DNA of 64,000 bases from contig CAUEEP010000923.1 in the NCBI GenBank assembly GCA_958450365.1, forward strand, positions 248,001 through 312,000, given 5' to 3'. This DNA comes from Mesorhabditis belari. Its lineage: Eukaryota > Nematoda > Chromadorea > Rhabditida > Rhabditidae. The first letter of the stretch is position 1. Every line of letters begins with the position of its first letter. Both the position numbers and the translations under genes were made by a program. The notes under the pieces were generated by a model. It did no database searches, had not been told where the DNA came from, and worked only from the letters and a program-made list of their open reading frames with translations. This document shows positions 45,218-56,561 of the stretch, piece by piece.

Positions 45218-46104
45218 ATCACTAACCAAGGCCCTCCCCATTTCTCGTCGGATCCGATAAGAAAAGGATCGACGCTTTGACGGTAATTTATCATATTAAA
45301 GTGGGAATTTTTAAATTTAAAGTGGGAGGGATAAATTCAATTATAGTAAACACAAATATTTGAATTGAAATAACTGATGTATTGGGGGAAATTGGGGGAA
45401 AAAGCTATGTTGCAATAAAGTCAAAAAATCCGATTCAATGTAATATAAAACTTTTGAATTATTCTTTACTATTAATAAACTTCTCACTAATAGACTAAAT
45501 TTCGCATTTGCAAGGTGGGGAAAGTCCAAATAGCAATGATATGCAAGAAAGATTGTAAAGCTAAAGCTGAAAGTCCAAATTAACAATGATATGCAAGAAA
45601 GATTATAAAGCTTTGATGTAAGAAATTCGATTAAATCAACAAAATGAGGAGAATTGGAAAATTGTTCACGCAAATTTTATGAGAAAAGATGTTTTAAACA
45701 GGGAAAAGAGTATGAACACTGCCTTTTTTGCGGTTTTTTTTGCGAAAAGAGCTGATATTGCTCTTTTCGCAAAAACCCCAAAATTAGTCTAAGGAATCGA
45801 GGCTCAAATGAAATTTAGCCTAAATTTAGCTAGTTTTTGGGTAGTCTTGAGTAGAACCCATGGAAAACTTGCTTAGTTAGTTTTAGCTAGAGCTAGATAA
45901 GCTAAAACTTTGTCTAAGCTTGATATTTTAAGTTTTGGTTGAACTTTGACTTTAACTTTGAAACTTTGATGTTAACTTTGAAACTTTGACGTTAACTTTG
46001 AAAATTTGACTTTCAAATTCTAAATCTAGTTAGATTAAAGTGTACTTTTTAACTTTTATCCTTTAAATTTTATTTCTTTTTTATGAAAACTAGGTTTTTT
46101 TTGA
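45218..46104. other. AT-rich intergenic, small repeats only
   Basis: This stretch holds a local duplication of AAAGTCCAAAT...ATGATATGCAAGAAAGATT (45523-45555 and 45572-45604). It also has a perfect 13-bp-stem hairpin (TTGCGAAAAGAGC) at 45741-45772 and an array of TTAACTTTGAAACTTTGA (45945-46016). No spliceable coding segment was found. Confidence 0.4.
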
Positions 46105-47808
46105 GAAATATTGAGAGAAATTGTCCGTCAAGATGGTCACTTTTCTAGACTTGAGTATTGTTGTGCGGTACGGTGTGACTGAGGCCCGTTGTACTATACT
46201 ATAAACAAGTATTCAAGGTACTTTTTGTGGCAAATACAATGCGTTTCAAATTCTTAAACGCACCCTCTAAAATAGCGAAACTGACTATGATTCTTGTAGG
46301 TAGCTTGGACAAGTGTTCGGCATAAATTCCCTATCGGATTGACGTCGGGAGATCGAGCCGGTCAGTCCAAAGTTGCACTGTTGTTGTTGTTGTTGTTGTT
46401 CAGCCAGTCTCGGGTGTCTCCGGCTCGATGAATTGACGCATTGTCGTATTGAAACACATCGGGAACGGTTGGATTTAGGAGCAAAAATGGCAAAAAGCAA
46501 TTGTTCAAGATATCTATATAGTCATCCGATTCGAAACCATCTTTAGAGCGACCGTTCCATCAGCACAAAAGGCGGCCCAAACCATCACAGAACCACCGCC
46601 AAAGTTTCGAGTTCCAAACACCATCGGATCATGTCGAAGATCCCTCCAATAGTAGTCAACGCCATCGGGACCATTTTTCTATTTCTTTTCATCGGAAAAG
46701 ATCACCTAAACGCAAAAAATAATAAAACATAAGCGGCTTTCTAACCATAGACCAATCCTGATTCATATGAGCCTTGGCGAACGCCAATCGGACTTTCTTG
46801 TGCAAAAGCTTCACGGCCGATTGCATGTTCAATCATTGTCGATCGATATGTGGGGTTTCCTTTATGCCTCGCCAAATTGTCGACTTCGAAGCGTCGATTT
46901 TCCGTTCCGTTTTCACTTCATTGATCGTTTTTCCGTGGATGTTGTTCACAATATGGCGTCTAGCTCGCGGTGTAAGCTTTGGTTTTGGTCCTGGCTTCTT
47001 CTTTGGTGCAGAAATGAACTTCGACTTTATGTAATTTCGCACGGCAGAGTCGGATCGGCCCAAATTTTTTGCGATTTCCCTTATTGAGTCGCCAATCCTG
47101 AAACGGGCATCAATCTGGCCTTTCTCATAATCCGCGAGCAGCTTTCCGTGTGCCATTTACCTGGAAATTAACAAAAATATAAATTTATATAAATTTAATA
47201 ATAAAATATGCACAACAAAACGAAAAATTTCAAATAAAAACAGCAAAGGCAAGCAAATAAAAACAATTTAAGAATCTGAAACGGTTGATTTACCAAAAGG
47301 TTTTTATTTTGAAAATTTTTACTTTTTACAGTATGCTTATTTTTTGTGTTTTTTAGGTTTTAAGACATGCTCTTTCTAATAGAAAAAGAATAATAGTTTT
47401 AGCGGTGTTCAAAATGCAAATGTCAAAGAGCCTCAAGGAAAAAGCAACAAATCGCTTCTATTGTCATGGGATTGAAGCATTAGAGGTGGCTTGATGGGAT
47501 TGATAGACATGGAGCGGTATAACAGAAACGAGGACCTTCATGTGCTTGTTTCTTCGGCTATAATCAGAAAGTATCACTCTAATAGAAAAAGATTAATAGT
47601 TTTAGCGGTGTTCAAAATGCAAAATTTTTCACTATTTTAGAGGGTGCGTTTAAGAATTTGAAACGCATTGTATTTGCCACAAAAAGTACCTTGAATACTT
47701 GTTGATAGTATAGTACAACGAGCCTCAGCCACACCGTACCGCACAACAATACTCAAGTCTAGAAAAGTGACCATCGCTCAGTGGTTGACGGACAATTTCT
47801 CTCAATAT
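46105..47808 (-). mobile_element. Tc3-like DNA transposon, inactive
   Basis: Long inverted termini of about 170 bp (46105-46275 and 47632-47808) contain GACGGACAATTTCTCTCAA, GACTTGAGTATTGTTGTGCGG and TTTAAGAATTTGAAACGC. They enclose a minus-strand transposase. Length (1.7 kb) and long termini fit the Tc3 group. The centre also contains a copy of a segment that is repeated just outside the right end (47427-47582 and 47850-48003), so local duplication has altered the element. Confidence 0.8.
46290..47156 (-). pseudogene. Tc3-like transposase, degenerate
   Basis: The first exon-like frame (47156 down to 46833) reads MAHGKLLADYEKGQIDARFR, REIAKNLGRSDSAVRNYIKS and KKKPGPKPKLTPRARRHIVN, a paired-like DNA-binding domain with a GRPR-like basic hook. 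Below a short intron or gap the catalytic part has VIFSDEKK (first Asp), DVFQYDNASIHRAGDTRDWL (second Asp) and SPDVNPIGNL, where families have the catalytic Glu (NPIENLW) but this copy has Gly. An AAC run after DWLNN (46380-46403) has expanded and shifted frame, and an in-frame stop follows SDEKK. The enzyme is therefore dead. Confidence 0.85.
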
Positions 47809-47849
47809 TACAACTTCATTCAACCAGAATGAAAAAGGAAATTTCAAGT

Positions 47850-48138
47850 CAAAGAGCCTCAAGGAAAAAGCAACAAATCGCTTCTATTGTTATGGGATTG
47901 AAGCATTAGAGGTGGCTTGATGGGATTGATAGACTTGAAGCGGTATAACAGAAATGAGGACCTTCATGTGCTTGTTTCTTCGGCTATAATCAGAAAGTAT
48001 CATTTAGTCTTGTGCTTGTCAAATGTTGCAAATAAAATGATTCGTAAAGATTTTGTGAGAATTTATAACCCGTCAAGATTTGTCAAACTTGATTCCAAGA
48101 ATCTCTTTCCCGGAAGGGGAAAAGGTCAAAAATCATAA
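47850..48138 (+). CDS. unrecognised open frame in a locally duplicated segment
   Basis: The segment 47850-48003 duplicates 47427-47582. Beyond it a frame continues to TAA at about 48138: MGLIDLKRYNRNEDLHVLVS then RKDFVRIYNPSRFVKLDSKN and GRGKGQKS. An upstream frame in the same segment (KSLKEKATNRFYCYGIEALE) ends in TGA overlapping the ATG. It may be a frameshifted remnant of a gene or of an autonomous element; no domain is recognised. Confidence 0.25.
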
Positions 48139-49331
48139 AATGTTTTTAATTTTCCGCTCGCTAAAGAGCTATCCATTGCTGAAAAATTTGGTGGAGGGGT
48201 GAAAGGGGAGATTGAAAAGGAGTGAAAAAAGATTCGAATCGATACGTACCCGTGTTATCACAAAAAGCCGAAAAACCTTTTGCTTTAAAGAAAAATGAGA
48301 CTGAGAAAATTTGAGATACTAGGAAAATCGTGATCTTTATTTGTACCGGAAAAGGGATAAGTTCGTTTTGATCTAAGATTGAGAGGGATTTGATTGAAGA
48401 AATAAGAGATATTGTTGATGTTGAGGGAAAGACGGAGCTTTGTTTAGAGGGGGAGAAAGGGAGATGGTCTGTGAGCTAGGAACTGAATGGGTGAATGGGT
48501 GAACGGGTGAATGGGAGAATGAGAGCTTGTTTGTGTGAAGTGATGATGAGAAAAAACGTCATTAAGTACAAATTTAGACATCTTGAGAACACAGTTTAGA
48601 TATCATTTGAGCGCCCTTCAAACTTTTGATATGAAAAATAAAAACAATTCATCAATAAACCTATGGTTTTCTCTAAATGAAAAGTGTTTAATTGTTGAAT
48701 TTCCCATGATCTTCTAAAAGAATCCAGACATAAGACGCTCTATTGGCATCGGTAAAATAACAAATTCACCGATTAACCTACAATTTTCTTTAAATAAAAG
48801 TGTTTATTTTTGAATTTCCCATCTTTTTTAAGTCAATTTCAGTTCACTTTGAGGCAAATTCGAGGGTGTAAACAAGTGTTTTTCGTAAAAATCTTTAAAA
48901 ACCTATAAAAAGAAATTGACTGTCTAAATTTCTGTGAAAATTTGACTATACACCAAACTTTTTATGCTCTATCTTTTATCGATTGACACAAAGATAGATT
49001 TCCTTATGCTAAAGTGTCTAGCATCATTGAGCCGCTCGTTTTGGAAAGGAAACCTATTCCTTAAGCTAAAGTGGCTAAACCGCATCATTGAGCCGCTCGT
49101 TTTGACTACCCGACTTTAGACTCCTAAAAAAATACAGACATAAGACATTTGAAACGCGTTTTAATCTTATTTTGTAGAAAAATAACTGGTCTTCCTAATG
49201 AAACAAACCGTTAAATTGATGCATTTGTTGGTTTTAAACGGAAGTACGAAAAGAAACGCGAAAAGACTTTCTGGACAGCCTAATAGAAGTACAAAAATAT
49301 ACCTCTAGATATAAAAAGAATACTCCTTACC

Positions 49332-49613
49332 TACCGTAAATACTGTAATTGAACGGCACCCCCATAATGACGGGGTATTGTCGCGTAGTCTAACTTTGAA
49401 CTTCCCGTTTGAAAGCTTAGTTCTCCACGCTTCTTTATGCTACAGTGCGCGCTTGGGTATCAAATGATAGCTCTTGAAATCTAGTATTTTTTAGTACTAA
49501 AAGTGTAGAGGGGAAAAATCTAGAGGCTGAGAAAAAAATGATTTTCGAAAAAGAAGTTAGACTACGCGACGCGACTGTACGGGAGGGGCCGTTCAATTAC
49601 AGTCTTTACGGTA
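49332..49613. mobile_element. family A miniature element
   Basis: TACCGTAAATACTGTAATTG and CAATTACAGTCTTTACGGTA termini, 282 bp, with the GTCTAACTTTGAAC arm. Confidence 0.8.
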
Positions 49614-49993
49614 GTTGGTTGTATCTCATATGTAGCATTCAACTGACGGCACTAAACTTTAGAAACCAAAGATTTGGATGTCTTTTTTCATTTAGACTAG
49701 AGTGCTACATTAAAAACAACTGTCTTGTCTTGTCTGGCTTTTTGAAAAGTTTCTGGTAAAATCTGGAAAGAATGTTGGAAAATTCTTGAATGTTGGACGA
49801 GTTCTTGCGTGGATATATTTTAGTTGTCTGTAAGAAGTAAATGCCTAAAATTGCCATTTGTGCTAATAGGTGCTAACAGAGGAAGTCTAAAACTTGTGTA
49901 GTTTTTTTTCTGAGAGTATATGGGAGTTTCTCAAGTTTCTGTATCTCAAGTACCTGTTATGAGATGGCACTAGAATCACCTATTATCTGGATA

Positions 49994-50190
49994 TTGTGGA
50001 CAATCTGTGGACAATCTTTTTGTGGACAATCTTTTGTGGACAATCTTGTGGAAATGTGGACAATCTTGTGGAAATGTGGACAATCTTTTTGTGGACAATC
50101 TTGTGGAAATGTGGACAATCTTTTTGTGGACAATCTTGTGGAAATGTGGACAATCTTTTTGTGGACAATCTTGTGGAAATGTGGACAATC
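49994..50190. repeat. minisatellite of GTGGACAATCTTGTGGAAAT units
   Basis: About ten units alternating GTGGACAATCTTTTT with GTGGACAATCTTGTGGAAAT. It is open in most frames on both strands, so the CGQSFCGQS-type peptides are not evidence for genes. GTGGACAA resembles the core of a bacterial DnaA box, but that is chance in this context. Confidence 0.9.
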
Positions 50191-51036
50191 TTTTTCGTCT
50201 AGTAACGTGTTATTTGTTCGAAACATGCAAATTCTGAGTCAAAATCTTACTCAAAATGCAAAACCAGAAACGGTAATTCTAAATGATTTGCGAAAAAGAG
50301 AGGAATAAAAAAAAACGATTCGCGGTTGGGTTGGATTGACTGGCGTTTTTAGAGAAAAGAAGTTTAGATTTTTAATAACTTTATCGTTGATATGAAAGTG
50401 GATCCGAAGACGAACAAAGTGGGAAAGACCGGGAAAAGTACAGAAACTCTAAAACTTTAAACAATTATAAAAGAAATAGAGAACTAGAAATAGAGAACCT
50501 TCTCCCTCTGATGGAAACAGGAAAAGGAGGAGAAAATTTTTAACAATAAAGAGAAGGATAGAGAAAAGATTCCTCTTTTTGTAGCAAAAGAGACGGAGAA
50601 GCGCTGGATTCTTTTAGGATTCTTTAAAAGAATGAATTTTCAATGGATGGGGATTTCCTTTTATAGGGGGAAAGGGAGACGCTTTCTCGAGTCGGTAGCT
50701 TAAGTGTGCGTGTTTTTTTTAGAGTTGGGAGGTTGCCAGAGTGTGCTCGAATTACGAGAAACCGGTGGTGACCTTTTTCTCTGTCTTTATTTATCGAGAG
50801 ATTTCATTAGACTTTTGAAAGTTTTCCATTTTCTGCGATTGGCGAGCGGTTTTTCTCCTAGTGTTGTTTACTTCTTTTCATGAAATGATGATCGAACGCT
50901 TTCGAATTTTAACGTAATTTTATTGAATAACTTTTTCATATTTCATCAAATTGATGCCGGATGTTTACTTTCTTTGAGGCGATTGCTTATCCGTCACATT
51001 ATCAGTGTCACTAGGTTTTTTAATTGATGACAATAC

Positions 51037-51405
51037 TACCGTAAAGACTGTAATTGAACGGCACCCCCTTGTACAGTCGCATCGCGTAATCTAACTTCTT
51101 TTTCGAAAATCATTTTTTTTTCTCAGCCCCTAGATTTTTTCCAACTACACTTTTAGTACTAAAAAAATACTAGATTTCAAGGGCTATCATTTGACACCAA
51201 AACGCGCACTATAGCTTAAAGCAGCGCGGAGAATGAGACGTTCAAAGTTAGACTACGCGACTGTACGCCTGTCATTATGGGGATGCCGTTCAATTAGCTT
51301 AAACTATAGCTTAAAGCAGCGCGGAGAATGAGACGTTCAAAGTTAGACTACGCGACTGTACGCCTGTCATTATGGGGGTGCCGTTCAATTACAGTATTTA
51401 CGGTA
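51037..51405. mobile_element. family A miniature element with internal tandem duplication
   Basis: TACCGTAAAGACTGTAATTG and CAATTACAGTATTTACGGTA termini. A segment from CTATAGCTTAAAGCAGCGCG through GTTCAATTAGCTTAAA is present twice in tandem (about 51210-51300 and 51305-51390), so this copy is about 90 bp longer than its mirror copy. Confidence 0.8.
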
Positions 51406-51661
51406 GCTAGAAAAATACAAAAAGAAGAAACATTTATTAAGTTTTTGCTTCTAAAAGTTTTAATGCATATATCACAGAATTTTTTTTTCAAATTTTTACC
51501 GAATTTCATTAAAATACCGGAAGCATAAGGGTGCCTCAAAATTTGCAAATTTTGTAGGAAAAGTGAGATAAGCGAAAAGTGGATTTGTGCGGAAAAATAA
51601 GGAGACTTGAAAACTTTTTCCGAATATTACAGTAATCTAACTCGAATCTAACCTTGCCTAA

Positions 51662-51958
51662 GGGAAAAAGCCTTAGGCAAGGCCGTAGAGCTTTGAAAAT
51701 ATTTCCATATAAGGGAATCGTATGCGTAGATTTCGAATTTCGACAAATCAGACCTCGCTGACACGTCAAATTTGGGCTAAAAGGCAAAAACTGCGGAAAA
51801 GCGTTAAGTTGCGTATTTTTTGCCTTTTAGCCCAAATTTGACGTGTCAGCGAGGTCTGATTTGTCGAAATTCGGAATCTACGCATACGATTCCCTTATAT
51901 GGAAATATTTTCGAAGCCCTACGGCCTTGCCTAAGGCCTTTTCCAGCAAAAAAAGGTA
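51662..51958. mobile_element. family E foldback element, second copy
   Basis: Arms carry GACAAATCAGACCTCGCTGA and its reverse complement, as at 12027-12441. TGCCTAAGG repeats end the arms. Confidence 0.8.
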
Positions 51959-51992
51959 GCATTTGTCCCACCCCCATATTTTTGTACTTCTA

Positions 51993-53105
51993 TTAGGCTG
52001 TCCAGAAAGTCTTTTCGTTCCTTTTCGTACTTCCGTTGAAAAATAACAAATTCACGAATTGAGCGGTTTGTTTCATTAGAAAATTCGATTATTTTTCTAC
52101 AAAATAAGATTAAAACGCGTTTCAAATGTCTTATGTCTGCATTTTTTTAGGAGTCTAAAGTCGGGTAGTCAAAACGAGCGGCTCAATGATGCGGTTTAGC
52201 CACTTTAGCTTAAGGAATAGGTTTCCTTTCCAAAACGAGCGGCTCAATGATGCTAGACACTTTAGCATAAGGAAATCTATCTTTGTGTCAATCGATAAAA
52301 GATAGAGCATAAAAAGTTTGGTGTATAGTCAAATTTTCACAGAAATTTATACAGTCAATTTCTTTTCATAGGTTTTTAAAGATTTTTACGAAAAACACTT
52401 GTTTACACTCTCGAATTTGCCTCAAAGTGAACTGAAATTGACTTAAAAAGATGAGAAATTGAATAATAAACACTTTTATTTAAAGAAAATCGTAGTTTAA
52501 TCGGTGAATTTGTTATTTTACCGATGCCAATAGAGCGTCTTATGTCTGGATTCTTTTAGAAGATCATGGGAAATTCAACAATTAAACACTTTTCATTTAG
52601 AGAAAACCATAGGTTTATTGATGAATTGTTTTTATTTTTCATATCAAAAGTTTGAAGGGCGCTCAAATGATATCTAAACTGTCTGTGTTCTCAAGATGTC
52701 TAAATTTGTACTTAATGACGTTTTTTCTTATCATCAGTTCTCACAAACAAGCTCTCATTCTCCCATTCACCCGTTCACCCGTTCACCCATTCACCCATTC
52801 ACCCATTCACTTCCTAGCTCACAGATCATCTCCCTTTCTCCCCCTCTTGAATGACGAGGGGAAATTGGGAATGAGAGAAATTGAATAATAAACACTTTTA
52901 TTTAAAGAAAATCGTAGTTTAATCGGTGAATTTGTTATTTTGCCGATGCCAATAGAGCGTCTTATGTCTGGATTTTTTTAGAAGATCATGGGAAATTCAA
53001 CGATTAAACACTTTTCATTTAGAGAAAACCATAGGTTTATTGATGAATTTGTTGTTTTTAAACGGAAATATCAAAAAAAAAGAAAAGACTTTCTAAACAG
53101 TCTAA
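51993..53105. mobile_element. family F mariner-like non-autonomous element
   Basis: TTAGGCTGTCCAGAAAGTCT at the left and AGACTTTCTAAACAGTCTAA at the right resemble mariner termini, and the inward sequence TTTTCGTACTTCCGTTGAAA pairs with AAACGGAAATATC. The interior holds a direct duplication (52430-52640 and 52865-53050) and a TTCACCCAT array. No transposase is present. Confidence 0.65.
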
Positions 53106-53512
53106 TGCGATCTCATAGCCGGCATCCAAAGAGATTTTTTTAGTTCACAACTTTTCCTCTTTCATTTCACCAACCAAAGTTTGTCCTTTTTCATCGCACA
53201 TGAGAATTGTCTGATCGATCTCTCCATCTCTCTTTGATCGTCTTCTCCCATCATTTGTCTATTGAACAATCTCTCCAAAAGGTTTCGATATCGAAGAGCC
53301 GCGTCGCTAAATTTTGTGATTAATTTCTAGAAGAAAAAGCCAAATTGAATGCAAGGGTTTCAAGCAAAAAAAAACAATAGAAAATTGTTCATAACTTACC
53401 AAACTTGCATGGTTGCTCGGCTGAAATTCTCGTGCGCGTAAATCTCTAGTCAAACCTTTTTCCCATTATTCTTCTTCTTATATAAAATTGCGGGTGGTGG
53501 GGGCGATGGAAG

Positions 53513-54298
53513 TCATCCGTAATTCCCTTTACAATATTCCTCCAATTTCTTCCATTCATTCGATTTCCAATCTTTGTCTTTCCAATATTCCAATAGTTGC
53601 TTCTTCTCATCTTTCACTCGATCTTCAATCCCTTTTACAGCATCTTCACAGACTAAAAGCTGTCAGCTCTACTTTGTGCTCTCAGAAACGCACAATTTCT
53701 GGGGGCACTCATTTTATAGTTTTTAAATCAGGGTTTAAAGGAGTTGTTAATCATTCTCAGCTATGAGATTTACCTGATAAGCGCAGGTCGTCGGCGAAGT
53801 CGGAAAGCGTTTGTGGTTGTGGATAGTGGTAAAGATGAGATGGACCTAGAGTTTTATTCAGATAACTTCATAGATAGGCCAGGATCAGGTCCTAGTATGG
53901 CCTGGACCCTCAAGGCCATGCTTGATTGTTTTCTAGGCTTGTTTTCTTTTGGTGAGGGAAATTCAGTGACAGGCCAGGCTTTGGATCTGGTTTCTAGGCT
54001 TGCTTTCCTAGGCGATAAAAGCCTGAGCTCTCCAGAAGCCAGGCTTGGGCTTGTCTATGATCTTGCCATATCTGGCTTAGAAAAGATAACAGTAACTTTG
54101 AAAGTTGGTAGATTTTCGAAAGGAAAACTCAGTTATTCTTTCTAAAATCTCACCTGGTTCTTCCGGACCCCGAAGGTCTTCTTGGCTCCATTGAATATTC
54201 AAAACCGGCTGCAAAAAGTATTTCTTTTTATCCCTGGCACAACTCACATTGATAAAACTCTTTAACTTTCCACTAATTGATCGTTTAAGATCAATAAG
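53513..54298 (-). CDS. unrecognised gene, four 3' exons
   Basis: Four minus-strand exons have consensus borders and matching phases: 54298-54248 (TAACGCAG acceptor, AAT|GTGAGT donor), 54208-54154 (TTTTTGCAG, CCAG|GTGAGA), 53845-53774 (CTCTAG, TCAG|GTAAAT) and 53652-53513 (CTTTTAG, TGA stop). They give 105 residues: LIDLKRSISGKLKSFIN, PVLNIQWSQEDLRGPEEPG, PSHLYHYPQPQTLSDFADDL, then a charged helix KGIEDRVKDEKKQLLEYWKD and WKKLEEYCKGNYG. Upstream exons were not found. The 308-bp intron between exons 2 and 3 contains AAGCCTAGA repeats and produces a long but unspliced plus-strand frame, which I reject. No domain is recognised. It sits at the left edge of duplication copy 2, and I saw no counterpart in copy 1. 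Confidence 0.55.
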
Positions 54299-54847
54299 CT
54301 GCGTTAGAAGAGTTAGAAGAGTTCCGAGTTATCATTTCCTTGATAACTCGGAAAGGCTACTATTCACTTTACTGCCCCCGCTTTACTGTTCACTTTTTAG
54401 AATCACAGAAAAAGAGCAATTGTGCTAGACAAAAGTCAATAGGGTTTTTTTTTGTTTTGCCTGGTAAAATCCCTATGGCCTTGCATGGCGTTTTCTTTGC
54501 GAACACCTTGGGAGAGCAATGAAAAGAAAAGAAAATGGGTTTTGATTGATGAGAAAGTGCATAAAGATGGAGTGATTTTCATGATACGTGAAACAAACGT
54601 AAACGTTTGAAAGTCAGTTATTAAGCTAGCGTATTAAGCTCAGTTACCGGAGTTATTAAGCTTTAGATCAGCCAGCCCTGATCTAATTATTGTATCAATT
54701 GTACAATAATTAGATTCTTGCTAAAATTTCGAAAAGATAACTGAACCTGTTAAGCAGGGTTCCTTGTGAAAAAAAAACTATTTTTTTCTTTTTCTTTTTC
54801 TTTTAAACTTTTGAGTTTGAGAAGAGAGACGTTTTGGGATGGCTCAT

Positions 54848-55056
54848 GTCCCTCAAAGCTCACGTCAAAGCTCATGTCAAAGCTCATGTCAAAGCTTATG
54901 TCAAGGCTCATGTCAAAGCTCACGTCAAAGCTCATGTCAAAGCTTATGTCAAAGCTTATGTCAAGGCTCATGTCAAAGCTCACGTCAAAGCTCATGTCAA
55001 AGCTTATGTCAAAGCTTATGTCAAAGCTCACGTCAAAGCTTACGTCAAAGCTCGTT
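54848..55056. repeat. 12-bp minisatellite (GCTCATGTCAAA), about 17 copies
   Basis: Expanded relative to copy 1 (34533-34601). Variants GCTTATGTCAAG and GCTCACGTCAAA recur in a higher-order pattern of about 72 bp, showing block duplication. Confidence 0.9.
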
Positions 55057-55807
55057 TCACAGTGTGTCTTTTTAGAAAACTGCCGTAATCAAATCACCAG
55101 TTTTCACTCGATTAGCCCAATTTTGGTCTTATTCGATGAGGATTTAGCCAGCCAATGATCAATGATCAAAATTGAGCTGAACGATTGGAAACTGGCATTA
55201 TGAGTACGGTAATTTTCTTAAATCTTACAAATTTGGTGTCCTTTAGACAACGCTCTTCTTTTACTGTGAGTGCTTTTTTTAAAATGGGCTAAGAAAATGC
55301 AATGCCTTTTTTTTTGTGTATCGATCTTTGCTTTTGGGGTTTACTGGCAAAAGAAAAGGCACAGTTTATCTCCTCTTTATTCCAATTCTCAAATGTGACA
55401 CAACATTTTGCGATATTCGACTACAAACAAAGACTAAAGTGAGTTAAAGATTTGGGATTAATCACAGATTTTTACGATCAAGAAAGGGTAAATCACAGTT
55501 TTACGAATTTGGGAAACAATCTTGAGCAAGCGATTGAGAAGAATGAAAATCCTTTTTACTTTTTTAGTCGAAACTTTTCCCATTTATGGGAAAAGTTTCG
55601 AATAAAAAAAGGCCCCATTGGTTTTTTCGGAGAGTTTGCCAATCTCGTCGTTGTAATTGTAACTGATTTCTAAAAGTTTCATTGTTATCAATCATTTAAT
55701 ATTAAATATCAAAGCTTCTGACCTTAAAGTCAATGTTATCTCGTTACAAATTAACGTTTGATTTTGACATCTCCATACAACTCGGACTAGTTTTTAAACA
55801 ACCAACA

Positions 55808-55924
55808 GCACGGATGGCCGAGTGGTCTAAGGCGCCAGACTCAAGCGAACAGCTTCCTGCAGGCAACGCGGGTTCGAGTCTTCTGGTATCTTCGGATGCG
55901 TGGGTTCGAATCCCACTTCGTGCA
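55808..55924 (+). tRNA. tRNA-Leu (anticodon CAA) with intron, duplicate copy
   Basis: The exons are identical in sequence to those of the gene at 35329-35445 (anticodon at 55842-55844), while the 35-nt intron differs at several bases. Conserved mature sequence with a drifting intron suggests both copies are functional. Confidence 0.92.
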
Positions 55925-55978
55925 GACACTTTTGCAAAATTCGAGGTTAACCGGAAAGTGGCTGGGATTTTTGAATGC

Positions 55979-56044
55979 TGCTATGGCCGACTGGCTAAGA
56001 GCCTTAGTTGGGAAATCAAGGGTTCAATCCAGCCGGCTAGATCA
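55979..56044 (+). tRNA. tRNA-like fragment, duplicate copy
   Basis: GGCCGACTGGCTAAGAGCC and AAGGGTTCAATCCAGCCGGC correspond to 35488-35568, but about 14 bp is missing in the anticodon region. It is not a full cloverleaf. Confidence 0.4.
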
Positions 56045-56192
56045 TTGATTCTTTTCCCCAGACACTCTCTATAAAGGAATGGAAAGAACCAAAAAAGTTT
56101 TTCCGTTATATCTAGTTTAGCGTCGGGACCAAAATAGTTAAAGTTAAATACATTTGAACATTTTGTTGAGGATCTAATAGTGAGAGGATTCT

Positions 56193-56558
56193 ACAGAGTT
56201 GGACACAATCATCGAAACTCGTTTTTTCGACTCGAACTCGACGCCCAATTATCCGATTCCCCTAATTTCATATTTATATAAAATTTCAAGTTAATTTTCT
56301 TCGGTCAATCTCAACTTTTAGTTCAAAAACACAGTGTTACGCTTTTTATAGTACTTCGAAGTTCAGTGGTGCCAACCTCTCCGCAGAATCGTAAACTACT
56401 ATAAAAAGTATAACACTGTGTTTTTGAACTAAAAATTGAGATTAACCGAAGAAAATTAACTTGAAATTTTATATAAATATGAAATTAGGGGAATCGGATA
56501 ATTGAGCGTCGAGTTCGAGTCGAAAAAACGAGTTTCGGTAATTGTGCTCAGCCCTGTA
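56193..56558. mobile_element. near-perfect long hairpin, family D
   Basis: Arms of about 150 bp, including CTCGTTTTTTCGACTCGAAC / GTTCGAGTCGAAAAAACGAG and AAAAACACAGTGTTACGCTT with its inverse, pair round a 50-bp loop. The low divergence between the arms indicates a young foldback. CAGGGCTGAGCAC-type ends occur here and at 57271. Confidence 0.85.
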
Positions 56559-56561
56559 CAC

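Larger units (their letters stand above)
48440..52848. repeat. 4.4-kb imperfect palindrome
   Basis: Arms of about 0.85 kb (48440-49290 and 51985-52848) are inverted copies, including GTCTTATGTCTGGATTCTTT, the TTCACCCAT array and GGACAGCCTAATAG. Family A elements at 49332-49613 and 51037-51405 are also mirror placed, extending the symmetry to about 1.2 kb per side. The loop (49640-51000) holds a minisatellite. The family E foldback (51662-51958) interrupts only the right arm. Confidence 0.85.

Noticed and set aside
49957..50308. Several Cys/Trp/Gln-rich frames on both strands
   Set aside because: They come from a GTGGACAAT minisatellite. The resemblance of the unit to a bacterial DnaA box was also dismissed, because the gene structure of the window is clearly eukaryotic.
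53744..54145. Longest open frame of the window (133 codons, plus strand)
   Set aside because: It covers an exon and an intron of a better supported minus-strand gene whose four exons join in phase. The frame has no splice partner, and its DNA holds AGGCTTG/GGCCAGG repeats that favour open reading.
54766..55158. 130-codon frame of SKLMSKLM repeats
   Set aside because: The 12-bp array lacks stops in all plus frames and one minus frame, so openness is automatic. The flanks show no splice signals or conserved start.
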